Origin: Massospora cicadina
Taxonomy: Eukaryota; Entomophthoromycota; Entomophthoromycetes; Entomophthorales; Entomophthoraceae
Assembly: GCA_022478985.1 (NCBI GenBank)
Contig: JAKSZP010002675.1
Coordinates: forward strand, 124,001-188,000
Length of the DNA stretch: 64,000 nt
Direction of reading: 5' to 3'
In this document: positions 53,511 through 64,000 of the stretch, one piece after another
How positions within the stretch are numbered: the first letter of the stretch is position 1
How the letters are laid out: every line of letters starts with the position of its first letter
Position numbers and translations under genes: made by a program
The notes under the pieces: model-generated
The model's database searches: none
The model's input: the letters and a program-made list of their open reading frames with translations, nothing else
What the model was told of the DNA's origin: nothing

Positions 53511-55571
53511 TGTAAGTCCAGGGGAACATCCCCTTTGCATGGATCAGGCAATTTTTGTCATGTGCACATGACATAATAGTGGGGACCAACCCCAAAGACA
53601 AGGATGGGCGCCAGGAGGCCCAGAGGGTGAAGCTGCAGGCCCTTCCTAACCTGAGGCATACCCTGGACCAACGCTGGGTTTGGGCAAAATATGCCCAGGT
53701 TGGGACTAGTGGTGTGCCAAACGCCCAGCCCCTGACGTTGAGCCAGGCATTAAAATGAACAATCTACTGAATGAACGCAGATGGTTTGATTCAGTTTGTC
53801 AAGGAGCGGGATTTCAAAACCTATTCCATTTTTGAAATAATGCACTCAGGTCAAATCCAACTTCAATTGATAACTTGAGTGAATTCAGTTACATTCTATT
53901 CAACCAACTTGGATGGCAGTGTTGCCCTACTGGTGAGTTGGTTCTTAAGCCCACTGCGTCATAACCCCTATTCCCCCATTTGAGCTTAAATACGCTTTCC
54001 CCAACCAACATTCCTTGTTGGTCAACTTCCCAAATAAACCTTTTCCCCATTTAAGTTATTTTAAATTTTATGATATTCCAAACGCTCCTGTGCATGAACC
54101 TCTTTGAGGAGGTCTCGCACTCCATTACCCTTGCCATTGTAAGAGCCTTGCAGCTCTCCTCATGCACCGTTTGTTTGCCCAGGTTTCCTCCAACTGGGTC
54201 GCTTAACCCTTTTGATATGTGCACCACATCGCCTTTACTGGGGTTTTTATTATAAAATTCGCATTTTTATGCCTAAGTTGTTATTGCTCCAGCCCCTCTT
54301 CTGGGATCTAATCACTTTGGCACTAACGACTAGTTCCCTGGCGTTGGCCTAGTGCACCGCGCACTGCCACGCTGAGAACAGGAGAGTTATAGACACTCTC
54401 CTTACAATTTTCCCATTTCCAAATAAAAAGGGGTGTGAAGAGGGCAGCTGTACCTCGCCACCCAGGGTTACCTCACCTATGCGGTAGATGAGTGCTGAGT
54501 AACAGCGCTCCCTCTGAAGGTTTCATCCCCAAACCCACACTTGCCTCACCCAAATTAGTTCGCTGAATTAAGGAAATCTGTGCCAAAACCATTGGTAGCC
54601 ATTTTCCCCACAAGTGGGAGGGCCTTTATAAAACTGATGGCACCAAATCCTCAGAATTGAAGCCAAAATGTCCAAAATCAACAGGAATAAAGCCTGACAG
54701 GCTAGAAACTAATAGTTGGAAGGGGACAAGTAATGAATTATTGGTCAAAATTACTGATGGCATCAATCCATTAAGCAGTATGATTGTTAATGCTAAACTC
54801 CCCTTGAAATTGTCAGGGACAATCCTCTGATGAGTAGGTTTCACCATTGGGTACTGTCACTAATAGTTTAGAACCCCATTTCAGAAAATTTGGGATTGGT
54901 GCTTGATGGAACCCATTATGCCAAACAAATGCTTCAGCGACCAGGCACAGGCGGTTTGGCCATCCTGAACCTGCTTCCAACCCGTTAGTACTGCCCCTAT
55001 GTAGGGTGGCCCTGAAGGATTCCAGTTGGCCATTGGGCCAGATGCCATCATGCTAATTGATGTAAACGCAGTAAAGCCTCAAGTCAGGCATTTGCGGATG
55101 AACTGATAGTGACTCGGCCTGCCACCATATCCTTTAATGTCAGTTCATATTAGAATCATTTCCCCCTCCCCAAAAATTCCCTGAGTTAGGTCAAATTTAA
55201 GGCCCCAATACTGTTGCTTTGACAGCTGTCACTAATTTAACACTATTTAATCAGTTGCATCACACTGAGAAAATTGTTGGTCAATTTCTTTGTTTTACTT
55301 TCCAATAAAAATCCCTAACCCAATTCCAGTTATTATTATGTTCAAATATAAACCTCTTTCCCAAATTATATTTTAACAACCCACTGGACCCATGGCCATG
55401 TTTACCTGGTTCATTGTTAGGTTCTTATATATGTTAATGGTTATAGGTGCTTAATGGCAAAATTCTTTCCTGGTTAAAACAGGCGTACCAGCAGCAGTGC
55501 CACTGGCATTCAGGCTTGGTGTTTGTGTGCTTTGGCACTTGAACTGTCAGGCCAGTCTAAAAATAACTTGC
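53511..55571 (+). repeat. Element F 3' LTR, split by a solo LTR
   Basis: The head (53511-53555) and body (54407-55571) align with the 5' LTR once the insert at 53556-54406 is removed. Shared features include aaataaaaagggg, gggcagctgtacc, 'agggacaatcct', 'taccagcagcagtg' and 'aggccagtctaaaaataact'. The right end meets the LTR of element G at about 55572. Confidence 0.72.
53551..54411 (+). mobile_element. Solo LTR inside F 3' LTR
   Basis: The 851-bp insert 53556-54406 is bounded by the perfect 5-bp duplication atttt (53551-53555 and 54407-54411) and has TGT...ACA ends. It starts with a perfect 18-base palindrome, tgtcatgtgcacatgaca. A possible promoter (ttaaatacgc, ~53985) and polyadenylation-type aataaacc (54030s) are in its middle. 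It differs in sequence from all other LTRs in the window, so it marks a fifth LTR family. Confidence 0.82.
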
Positions 55572-56358
55572 TGTCTTCATGATAAAGATTGTCACAGGCT
55601 TATTTACAATCAGAAGATATAACTGTATGAAGACAGTATACCTCAAACTAATCATATAACTTGGTAGAAAAATAAGCTTTTTTTAGATATAATATCCAAA
55701 TTCTCTATAGTCTCCTTGGGTACTTCAAGCTTTGAAGATCCGCCATGAGCATTTTTCAAAAAACCTCTGATGATGGTAGATACCATTTTTTGCATTACTT
55801 TATTAATCCATTTTTTGATACGCAATATTTTCAATTTATATGCTAATCTTCATAAGGTACCACATGAGTCAGCTTTCTCTAAGTCTCCTGGATTTTATAG
55901 CATATCCCATTTGTAATTTGATAATTGGCTGTAGACGTTGCTGCTGAGACTGGGTGGTCATCCATCCAATGTCAGGTACATCTTGGTAATCATCTGCCCA
56001 ACCTCAGGTACATCTTTAAGGTATTGGTTAGTGAGGACGCTCATGAAGAATTTGACTGAGTAATTATTGTAATTTTTGATTGGTAAGAATGGAACTGAAT
56101 TAAGAATTGGCCTTTTGGTTGATAAATTTGATAGGGATTAGTCTCCCAAAAGTCAGGATTGTAAGGCGAATTAATTTATAAATGCTTAGATTTAGTTAAG
56201 AAATGCTAATGGTATTTGATGGTAATTCAATAAAGATTTTTTTGCCTATAGACACAAACAGCAGAAAAAGGTGGTCAGGGGTAACAGAAAGGTATATTTG
56301 GCACTTGCAGTATCATTCGGTGGTCAATTTCATATAATTGGTAAATTTAAATTCAACA
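55572..56358 (-). repeat. Element G 3' LTR (left copy)
   Basis: It aligns with 62579-63361: 'tgaagacagtatacctcaaa', 'ctctgatgatgg', 'catctttaaggtattggtta', and 'gtcaatttcatat'. It ends in ttcaaca followed by tttacccac, similar to the E border (cacaaca, ttacccc). Confidence 0.75.
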
Positions 56359-56379
56359 TTTACCCACTTGACCAAACAT

Positions 56380-57420
56380 AGGGGATTGGCAAATTGCCTA
56401 CAGAAAGCACTAAGGTTATTGGTGGGTGGCATATTGCCGCCCTGATGGAATTGTTAAAATAATTTTAGTATGTATTCAATTGATAATGTGCCCTTTAGTG
56501 GGGTCTTTGAGCGTATACATATTTGTTGAAGTCTTCTCCATGATCTCAAATGGCCCCTTCTAGATGTGTTAAACTTACTTGTCCTACCAAAACCCATAGT
56601 TAGTATAGTAGAGCACTAGCCCTCCTACACTAAAACAGGACAAAGGATGGCGTCACTAGTTGTTGTGCTCTCTAAATATCATCCTCTGGGCCAGAACATT
56701 AGAGTGTGCCTTGGCTTAGAGCTATATTAATGTTCAGGTGAGATTTTTAAGTATCAACTGGGGGTCATTCCCTCTACATGAATGCAGGAGTATAGGATTA
56801 GAAGTAGTGTAGGTTTTTGCTAGTAAAAAAGTTGAATCGGTGATTTTCCCATTGACAAGTGAAACATGATATTGTATGAAAATGTGGTGGAAGGTAGAAA
56901 GATGTTTCAACTGGATGGTCACCTGAAGCCAATTTCTGTAGAATGCCAACTAGAGTTCCACTAAACTTGCTCTACCATATCAATGATCCTAGGATGATAG
57001 GGCTTCTACAGGACCCTGAAAACCACCATCAAATCTTTAAGCTTGGTGATTGCCTGGGAATCAAAACTAGTGCAGTTGCCCACCAGAAGGAATTGTGGGC
57101 ACACATATTTATTATGATATTCTCTGAAAAAAATTTGGCAGTTGTTGTGGCCCCATGTCTCTGATCAGTTTGGCTTTGCCCCATTTCATGAGGTGGTTGA
57201 TTGCTATCACATTACTAAATTGGCCTTCGCTGGCAGTTAGTGGCCTAACTATGTTGATTGGCATGGCGTGGAAAGCAAAGTCCAGCTTAACCAGTTGTTA
57301 TGAATTGATCTTATAATATGGCGCTTCCACTTGGCACTTCCTGAAACATCTGATGTCCTTGTGGATATTGAAGTGCATAGATACCCTGTATTAGTGCCAT
57401 TCAAGTTGTTCATACGTCTT
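56380..57420 (-). pseudogene. Element G integrase, strongly eroded
   Basis: On the minus strand pieces such as LVKLDFAFHAMPINIV (first-Asp region near 57270, eroded) and PSCNVCPQFLLVGNCTSFD (near 57080; NG block lost its Asp) can be aligned to element E, followed by a VEQV-like segment. This assignment rests mainly on its place between RNase H and the 3' LTR. Confidence 0.5.
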
Positions 57421-57739
57421 TTTAGTTATCTATGGTCCGTGGCTTTGTGAGCTTTATAAATCATAACTTTAAGCGCAGTTGGTTGTGATATAATGAATTT
57501 TCAGTCTTCTATTAGTATTGAAAAGTTTTCTGCCATTAATGGCAGTGTTCTTCATCATTCAGTCCAGTGCACATTGTACTTCTTCTGTTTTGTTATTGTA
57601 TTTTCTGCTTAACATTTTTAGTGTAAAGATTATCTGCCATGTCAGTAGTTAACGTGATGGTAGGGAGCTAAGACAATCTGTTAGCATTTTAATGTTTCAC
57701 GCCAGGCTGGTTTATGAATATTAAATTCATATGCCTGAA

Positions 57740-58120
57740 ACTTCAAAGACCAGCGAAACAGTCATCCTTTCAGTTTCTGAAAGTGTGTAGCCATCTAAGT
57801 AAGAAGTGAGCTAAATACCACCTTGAAGTGAATTTTGTAAATGCAAACCCTAAACTGCTTGCATGCATAAATTATTACTAAACATTCTTTCACAGTAACA
57901 GTGTAATTCCGCTTATGCGTGTATAAAATCAAGCTGTAGTAGGCTATGTGATGTTCTTCTCCATCATTTCCAAGATGAGACAGCACAGTACCTACAGTAT
58001 TGAGAGACGCTTCTATATAGATTACAAATAGTTTACCAAAATTTGGACAGATGTGTATTGGTGCTAAGGCAAGGCAAGTGCAAAGTGGGTGAAATCCAGC
58101 TGACAGCTTGTTGTCCACTC
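57740..58120 (-). pseudogene. Element G RNase H
   Basis: A 107-codon frame reads APIHICPNFGKLFVIYIEAS, GEEHHIAYYSLILYTHKRNY and TVTVKECLVIIYACKQFRV. It matches element E (PNFKNEFIVQMDVS, HERNYTVTK, VVIYAYKQFWV) position by position. The first catalytic Asp (TDAS/MDVS) is Glu here (IEAS). Confidence 0.78.
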
Positions 58121-58129
58121 AATTTGGGT

Positions 58130-59030
58130 TCCATTATCAACTAAGTATATTGGTGGTTCTCTATTTTACTAAAGATTATATGAACTGCTGGCGATAGCTG
58201 ACCATCTCTAAGTTTACTGGGATGTCCTGCTTGCTGGCCAGAATCTTCTTTTTCTCAATGGTCTCCACTCTGGCCAGCTGAGGACGTAGGCCTTTCTTGT
58301 TGATGACAAGGCCCAAGTACTCTTGTTATTGAAAAAAGTTACTAATCTTTGGCTCAACTTTCAGGTTGGCAGCAGTGAGCCAGTGGAAGACTTCCTCCAG
58401 ATGTAATAAGTATTTGCTTACCATTCTTGAAAAAATGTTTATGTTTTCCAAGTAAACCAAGACGTAAAAAAAATCTCATAATCTCACATTATGCTAGCCA
58501 TGGCCCAATGAAAGTGTCAGGGGCATTACATAACCACTCAGCCATTTGCATGGGTTGTAATAGCCCTTGGCCCATTATATAAGCGCAGTTTCTTGTTCTT
58601 CCCAAGGCAGCTTTATTTGCCATTAGCCAAAAATCATATACAAAGCAGAGAAGTACTTTGCTCCTCCAAGTTAACTTAGTGCAACATCAATTTTTGGGAG
58701 AGGTAAGAATCCTTAAAAATCATGTTGTTTAGTTTCTGTTAGTCAATTATTTCTCAGTTAGACCCGTCCTTTTTTTAAAAAAGAACAGGTGATGCTCATG
58801 TACTCTTGAACGGGACCAGCATTCCCTTTTAAATCGGTTGAATAAATTTTTAATGATGACTTTGTCCACCATCTTGGGCTAACACATAAATGGAGGTGTA
58901 TTGACAGATGGTTTCTGGTGTCAATATGATGTAGCACGTCCTTGGCAAAACCTAAGTTGAAGTCATCCATTGTAAAATCCTTCTGTATTTGTTGAATAAA
59001 GCCATCAACCTGATTTTTTTTCATCATTTT
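58130..59030 (-). pseudogene. Element G reverse transcriptase
   Basis: The upstream frame 58758-59027 reads MDDFNLGFAKDVLHHIDTRN, the motif just before the palm. Further downstream come GLLQPMQMAEWLCNAPDTF and VLVYLENINIFSRMVSKYL, in which YLDD has become YLEN (both Asp lost). Stops and shifts are frequent. It matches elements C and E throughout. Confidence 0.75.
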
Positions 59031-59739
59031 GTCAGGATGACCAGGGATTTATGAAGTATAACTGGGTGGACGGCTTTGTGAATAATTCCTCCAACCTGAA
59101 CTCTTCTCGCCCAAACTCAAGTATGACTTGCACTCATTCCATTGTCAGATGTGGAGGCAAGCAAAGATTTGGTGCTGTTTCACCATAATTAGGTATGGGT
59201 AAAGGTTAGCTAGTAGTATTCTAATCTCCCTATAATCTAGAAAATGAGCCCAGGCACTACAAGCGCTTATCTGTGTGAGCACTGAATGGTGTGGACACTT
59301 TGCCATTTAGGACTGGCAGTATTTTATGCTTAAAACTGTGTTCATTATAACCTGGTGATTGGCTGAATGGTCAGGCAGCGACCAGACCTCAGTTAAGCCT
59401 TCCAATTTGATATATGAAGCTGTAAATAGTGAGTTTGGATGTGCCCCTTTTAATAGTTACTGGGTATGCTATTACCCTTAAAGACTAACTTTAGAATAGC
59501 AGAGCTTGTTTTAAGTATGCTGGTAGCCATCCTATAATACATTGGAAGTTTCAGTCCAAGGATAAAAAATTGTTCTTCTCAAAATTGGTTTTTGAATCCA
59601 TAAATCCTCATGAGGAAGTTCCAATAAGAATGTCATAATGGGTGTTTGGTAGGACAATTTCAGGAGCCAATACAACAATAGAACTGAACCTTATCAGTAG
59701 CATGCTGTAGGCCCTAATGAATTAGTTGTGTTGAGTCCC

Positions 59740-59890
59740 AAGGTTATATATTTTTTATAATGGTCAATATCTGGCGATAGTCCAAATTCCAGGACTATCT
59801 TAGTTGATACAATATTAATAAGGCCAATATCTAATATAGACCTAAAATAGACCTTGACTAAACAAATATTAACGTATGTACACTCAGAAT
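59740..59890 (-). pseudogene. Element G protease
   Basis: On the minus strand the frame reads CTYVNICLVKVYFRSILDIG followed by LINIVSTKIVLEFGLSPDID. It matches E and C protease, but DTG has become DIG, which inactivates the site. Confidence 0.7.
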
Positions 59891-60319
59891 AGTAAGAATA
59901 ATTGGTGTTTATTAGGTGTATGACAAGATTGCTGAACAGGACCAGATGAAATTGTCATTCATCAAAGAATAGAGGGCTAGACCTCTTTAATTATCTGATA
60001 GAGGTAGCCACGTAATTCCTTTTAATTTTGGCATATCACAAGAAGCAACCAGTAATTTGTACTGACCAGGATGCTGTACATAGGGTTTTAATACCACTTC
60101 TGCTGCCTGGGCAATATTGTTATCTTGGTGTAAGCGAGTGGTTACTGCTATCATGTCATCAGTAATAATGAGTCAAAGAATTGGGGGATGTGTGGCTTCA
60201 TAGATATATCTAGGGATATGCTGGGTTCTGGTGGAAGTAAGCTATCCCATTTTTACTCTTCCCACTCTTATCCCTAATCTTTGGTATTCACTACTCCCAT
60301 GTGACGCACCTTGGGTTTG

Positions 60320-62560
60320 GGCCCTCAATGCTGCACTGGCTAACATAATTCCCTTTCACGCTGCATTGGTGACATGTCATGTGTCAGATGTCAGGTAATC
60401 TGGGTATGATGGTAGTTGTGCGGTTCTCTTTGGTGTTCTGCTAAGATCTTGCTTCTTTTTTAGTTATTGTAATATTACTTATTGGGTGTGCAAAAATTTA
60501 CAGCGCAGCATCAGAGATAGTTTACCATTTACAACACGCTATAGCTTTCATTTAACAAAAGAAGAAAAACTGGTAAAGCTCTTTGTAAGGTTCATAAGTT
60601 TAGCATAAAGTGATCTATGAATCATATTATTAAGACTTTTGCGCCGTATATTACCTGAGCCTTAGGGTAAAAGCAACTATTAAAAGTCTAGGATTTATTC
60701 ACTCTTCTTGAAGAGAGTTTTGAAAAAAGCAGTGTTCTTGGTTGTTGTGATCTCTGATCCCCTAATTCATTTATTATAAAGTTCTTTGCACTATGGTAAG
60801 ACAGCCCAGTTTCACTAATATTGAGCATCACCAGTTTTTTTCTCTCTGTGTCTGATATGTTCATTAATGTCACCAGTTATATTTAACACTTGCGTTGTCC
60901 AAGTTAATATCAAATAGCAACAAGAAGGTTGTATGTTCCCCTTCTTGTCAAACTTCAACAAGTAAATGGGGTCAACCCTATAACCTCTGGCATCCTCAGT
61001 TGCATGGCCAAGGTAATAGGTTTTGGCTAGGAAGTCAGTCTTTCTGTTTCTTTAGCCAAAATATAGGTGATTCAAGGAAGATAGTCTTGTGATGGGCGTG
61101 AGGAAAGCTGGTGTTTCATTGAGGTTTTCTGGGATAGCTAAAGTAGCACTAATAAGGGTTTTTAGAATTTCAGTTTGAGTTGATCTTTTAGGGGTGGTAT
61201 CAAAATCAGAACCGCCAGAATATGTTGCTCCACTAGTGCCTCATCGCCTTCAGATTCTGAGTACATTGGAATAGTCTTGTGTGCATGGGGAAAATTTCCT
61301 TCAATTTCTGGTGGGAGGGCCCTTCCAGAATCTACATGAATCACCTCTGATTTTAATGAAGAACTGGTCTAGTTTGTTGGAAAAATATTGGCACTTATGC
61401 AACCCAGGGATTGCTTGACTTCTAAAAGTTTTAATTCTATGGATGCAGGATAGGCTTTCAGGGCAATATTTTCTTCAGTTAGGTATGCGATTCTCAGGCC
61501 TTGGGCCCATGCTAGATCATTCAAAAGCTGAATTCTCCATATAGATAGTTGGAATTTTAGTTGTGTCTAATCAAAGTTTATTTAAGTCTTAAAGCCTATC
61601 CTGACTGTCTTTATTTCTCCGCTTGAGGTCTTGAATTTTGATGTGGTTATTAATAACTGAACCTGAGAGGTGACTGAGCTGCCAGTATAACTCTTTTACA
61701 AACTGACTGATGGTGCGATCTGTCTTTGTGTATGACTCTTGATCATTGGCCTCCAAAAAGTATGCCACATCACTTCTGTTCTTGATATACTTCAACCTGG
61801 TCACAGTGACGAGTCACGTTGGCCATCCATTAGGCTGACACCCCAAGCTAGTCCAATATCTCATCAATGATTCAAGCCAAGTTGCCATTCAGTTAGTCAG
61901 AAAGTTTGCCTACTCAGCAATTGGCTTTTTCTACCTGAAGTTGATATTAAACTAACTGTGTGAACCTCTTAAAAAATGCTGTACAATTAATCCACTTTAA
62001 CTGTTTGTCCCAGCGCTGAGCCTCCACAAGTTTGACCAGACTTCTGATTTTAATGTTCTTCTGGGCAAAAATCTGCATGGTCTGGAAGATTGAAGGATCT
62101 ATATTTATATAATTATTTTGAGTATTTGCGCCTTAAAGCAATCTTCTTGATTATGGCGGAAATCATTTTATGAAATAAACAATAGTTTTTTACAGATAGT
62201 CCTGGTTTTTATAGCTTCTGAACATCACCAAGTGGGCTTCATTGGTAGCTTCAGTGGAGAGACATTACCCTCAGAGGAGCCATTCCATGACCTCCCATAA
62301 CTTGTTTGAGGGTAAATTAGCCATCTAACCCAGTGATTGAGGGGCTAACAGTCCTATAAGGATGAGATCCATAATGAGAGCATCATTCTCCTCATTTTTC
62401 AAACAGCTGAGATGGAAGTGGTTTTGGTTGAGCTCCTACAATTCCATGGGTTGAGGGGGATACTTATTCCCAAAGCTGACAGAAAAGAAGTTAGTATTGA
62501 CTCATATCGGTTAATACTTGGGTTTCTTTTATAATTTTGTTTAAAGCACCCTTTAGTGAG
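60320..62560 (-). pseudogene. Element G gag
   Basis: The N-terminal part has a 71-codon frame with a helical, charged segment (61589-61804; KTDRTISQFVKELYWQLSHL). The zinc knuckle lies at 60333-60374: CHQCSVKGNYVSQC, in which the His of CCHC is Asn. Element C has CHHCGQKGHFASQC in the same place. The capsid part between cannot be read securely. Stops are frequent. Confidence 0.6.
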
Positions 62561-62575
62561 CACCACAATGTTGCA
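62561..62575 (-). promoter_or_regulatory. Element G primer-binding site
   Basis: Minus-strand TGGTGCTCACTAAAG starts three bases after the 5' LTR end if the LTR begins at 62579. It is the same core as in element C. Confidence 0.62.
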
Positions 62576-62578
62576 ATC

Positions 62579-63361
62579 AAGATTAAGACTGGGTAAATTT
62601 GTCACAGTCTTATTTACATCTAAAAGTTATATCTGTATGAAAACAGTATACCTCAAAATAAACATAAAGCTTGGTGGTAAAATAAGCCTTCTTAAATATA
62701 TAATCTCTAAATATGCTGTAGTCTCATTGTGTACTTCTAGCATTGAACATACATCATGAGCATAAGACAAAATTCCTCTGATGATGGTTGATACCAGAAT
62801 TTACGTTACTTCATTAATACATTTCTGATACATGAACTTTTTTAAACTATATGCTGATCCTCAAATGGAAGGCCTCAAGTCAGCTTTCTCTTCAGCTCTT
62901 GAATCTTAAAGCTTTTCCATTTATGGTCTGCTAATAGGCTGTGGACGTGCTGCTGAGACTGGATTTCCATCCTTCCAACGTCAGGTACACCTTAGTGGTC
63001 ATCAGTCACGTCAGGTACATCTTTAAGGTATTGGTTAGTGAGGATGCCAAAGAAGGCTTTACAGAGTAATTCTAGTAACTTTTGACTGGTAAGAATGGAA
63101 CTGGTTTAGATATTGGGCGTTTGGTTGATGAATTGATAGGAATTTGTCTGCCAAAAGTCAATATTGTATGGTGGATCAAGCTATAAATGCTTAGAGTTCA
63201 GATTTGGAAATGCAATCAGATTATCTGATGGTAGATCAATGGGCTTCAATATGCCAAGGGACACAAACGTGGAGCAAGGTGATCATGGGTAAAAAAAGGT
63301 CTTAAGGACATCAGGGGTATTATTTCTGTGGTCAATTTCATATGGGTTGTCAAATCCAATA
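62579..63361 (-). repeat. Element G 5' LTR (right copy)
   Basis: It aligns with 55572-56358. The first ~20 bases (tgttgcaatcaagatt versus tgtcttcatgataaagat) are less alike. The end is set at ccaata, opposite ttcaaca in the other copy. Confidence 0.7.
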
Positions 63362-64000
63362 TCTAATGGTGGACTAAAGCAATGACGTGATGCTGCTCCA
63401 TTATGAGGGAAAATTAATAATTTTACATTGAATAAAACTTAAATGGGAAATTGGGGTGTCCTGGGCAGGCTATAAACAATGTGGAGCAGGAAGAGATAGA
63501 AAAACATTGGGGTGGAAAGTCAATAGAGGGAAAGAATGGCGTGGAAAAAATTAGATCATAAAAAGTTAGTCAGAAGCCTCATAACTGGGCAAAAGACCCA
63601 GACTAACTGGTAACATCTCTTGAAGGATTTTAAGATAGAGAATGCATATGTGAAGTTGGGACCACCTAGTGCTAAAAAAGAATGCATATGTGAAAATTGG
63701 AAACTTTTGCCACTCAACTCCTCCCTTGAAATGAGAACCAACCTGTAAACTTGAGACGTTGCTCTTTTAGGAATATAACTCCTTTCAGCTCCAAAGGTTT
63801 TTTTGTACAGGTATTTTAAATGTGCAATTAAAAATCGTTTATATATAACCTCATAAATAAGTGGGTTATTAAACTAGTATGGAGACTAGTACCCAGTTGA
63901 GTAGTTCATGACCAATTACTCCTCCTGCTCTGGATTCTTCTCTGAACAGGTTAACAATATTTCAACCCACTGGTAAAGGTAATTAACGCTTCAGATAACA
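63362..64000. other. AT-rich spacer with one micro-insertion
   Basis: No gene or long repeat is seen to the window end. The micro-insertion at 63639-63694 is listed separately. Confidence 0.5.
63639..63694 (+). mobile_element. Micro-insertion 3 (24 bp) with 16-bp duplication
   Basis: agaatgcatatgtgaa at 63639-63654 and 63679-63694 flanks 'gttgggaccacctagtgcta' plus aaaa. It is the same core as at 35714 and 36268, with C/T and G/A differences. Confidence 0.75.

Larger units (their letters stand above)
47407..55571 (+). mobile_element. Element F: chromovirus (gypsy with chromodomain)
   Basis: It has an LTR at 47407-49680 (interrupted by a solo LTR), then protease, reverse transcriptase, RNase H, integrase, chromodomain, a polypurine tract, and a 3' LTR at 53511-55571 (also interrupted). 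No capsid or zinc knuckle is recognisable between the 5' LTR and protease, so gag appears deleted or eroded beyond reading. The 3' LTR abuts element G directly, so its exact right end and target duplication cannot be set. It belongs to the same family as element A. Confidence 0.82.
55572..63361 (-). mobile_element. Element G: gypsy retrotransposon, C/E lineage
   Basis: LTRs at 55572-56358 and 62579-63361 flank, on the minus strand, a primer site, gag, protease, reverse transcriptase, RNase H and integrase. The sequence is more eroded than in E. Protease (DIG), RT (YLEN) and the zinc knuckle (His to Asn) have all lost key residues. A 5-bp target duplication was not found (cttgc on the left, tctaa on the right). 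The ends may therefore be slightly misplaced, or the element has recombined. It is directly joined to the LTR of F. Confidence 0.75.

Noticed and set aside
1..64000. CRISPR array or bacterial operon
   Set aside because: No regularly spaced identical repeats. All recognisable genes are eukaryotic retroelement genes.

Overview
The window is eukaryotic, AT-rich and almost entirely made of dead or decaying retrotransposons. I find no convincing host protein gene. The contents are Ty3/gypsy LTR elements (two of them with chromodomains), LINEs of the L1/Tad type and three families of LINE-tailed SINEs. One Gag carries a collagen-like Gly-X-Y stretch, which I remember (without checking) from basidiomycete gypsy elements. 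Together these best fit a TE-bloated fungal genome, perhaps a basidiomycete or rust-type genome. That assignment is inference and no species is claimed. Nearly all open reading frames are broken, so most coding entries are pseudogenes recognised by protein motifs read across frames.

Layout. 1-2.5 kb: a direct repeat whose second copy carries a SINE (SINE3). 2.85-4.1 kb: 3' end of a chromovirus (integrase, chromodomain, polypurine tract, start of the LTR). 6.28-28.93 kb: a nested stack. Its outer shell is gypsy element C (+), with 1.1-kb LTRs and a perfect 5-bp target duplication CTCCT. Element D (+, 11.03-19.08 kb) sits inside the pol of C. A solo LTR and two SINE1 copies sit inside D. Element E (-, 22.71-28.61 kb) splits the 3' LTR of C. 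29.1-29.55 kb: SINE2 followed by SINE1, where the second uses the target duplication of the first. 30.3-35.58 kb: a full-length LINE (-) with 14-bp target duplications. 35.6-44.2 kb: AT-rich DNA with SINEs, minisatellite blocks, possible Helitron ends, a tRNA-Gly-like sequence and a GC-rich hairpin island. 44.25-46.18 kb: a 1.9-kb 'half-LINE' (ORF1 only) with 17-bp duplications. 47.4-55.57 kb: chromovirus F (+), with a solo LTR inside each of its LTRs. 55.57-63.36 kb: gypsy element G (-), related to C and E.

How the parts relate. C, E and G form one gypsy lineage: they share Gag, protease and RNase H sequence and the same primer-binding-site core TGGTGC(T/A)CAC. The LINE, the half-LINE and all three SINE families end in variants of one ~40-bp 3' tail. 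This is the expected pattern if the SINEs borrow the LINE reverse transcriptase. The most unusual observation is three tiny insertions (17-24 bp) sharing the core ACCAYCTAGTRCTAAAAA, each flanked by its own 14-16-bp target duplication. They look like retroposition events reduced to almost nothing but a tail. Target duplications and boundaries were read by eye from the sequence.
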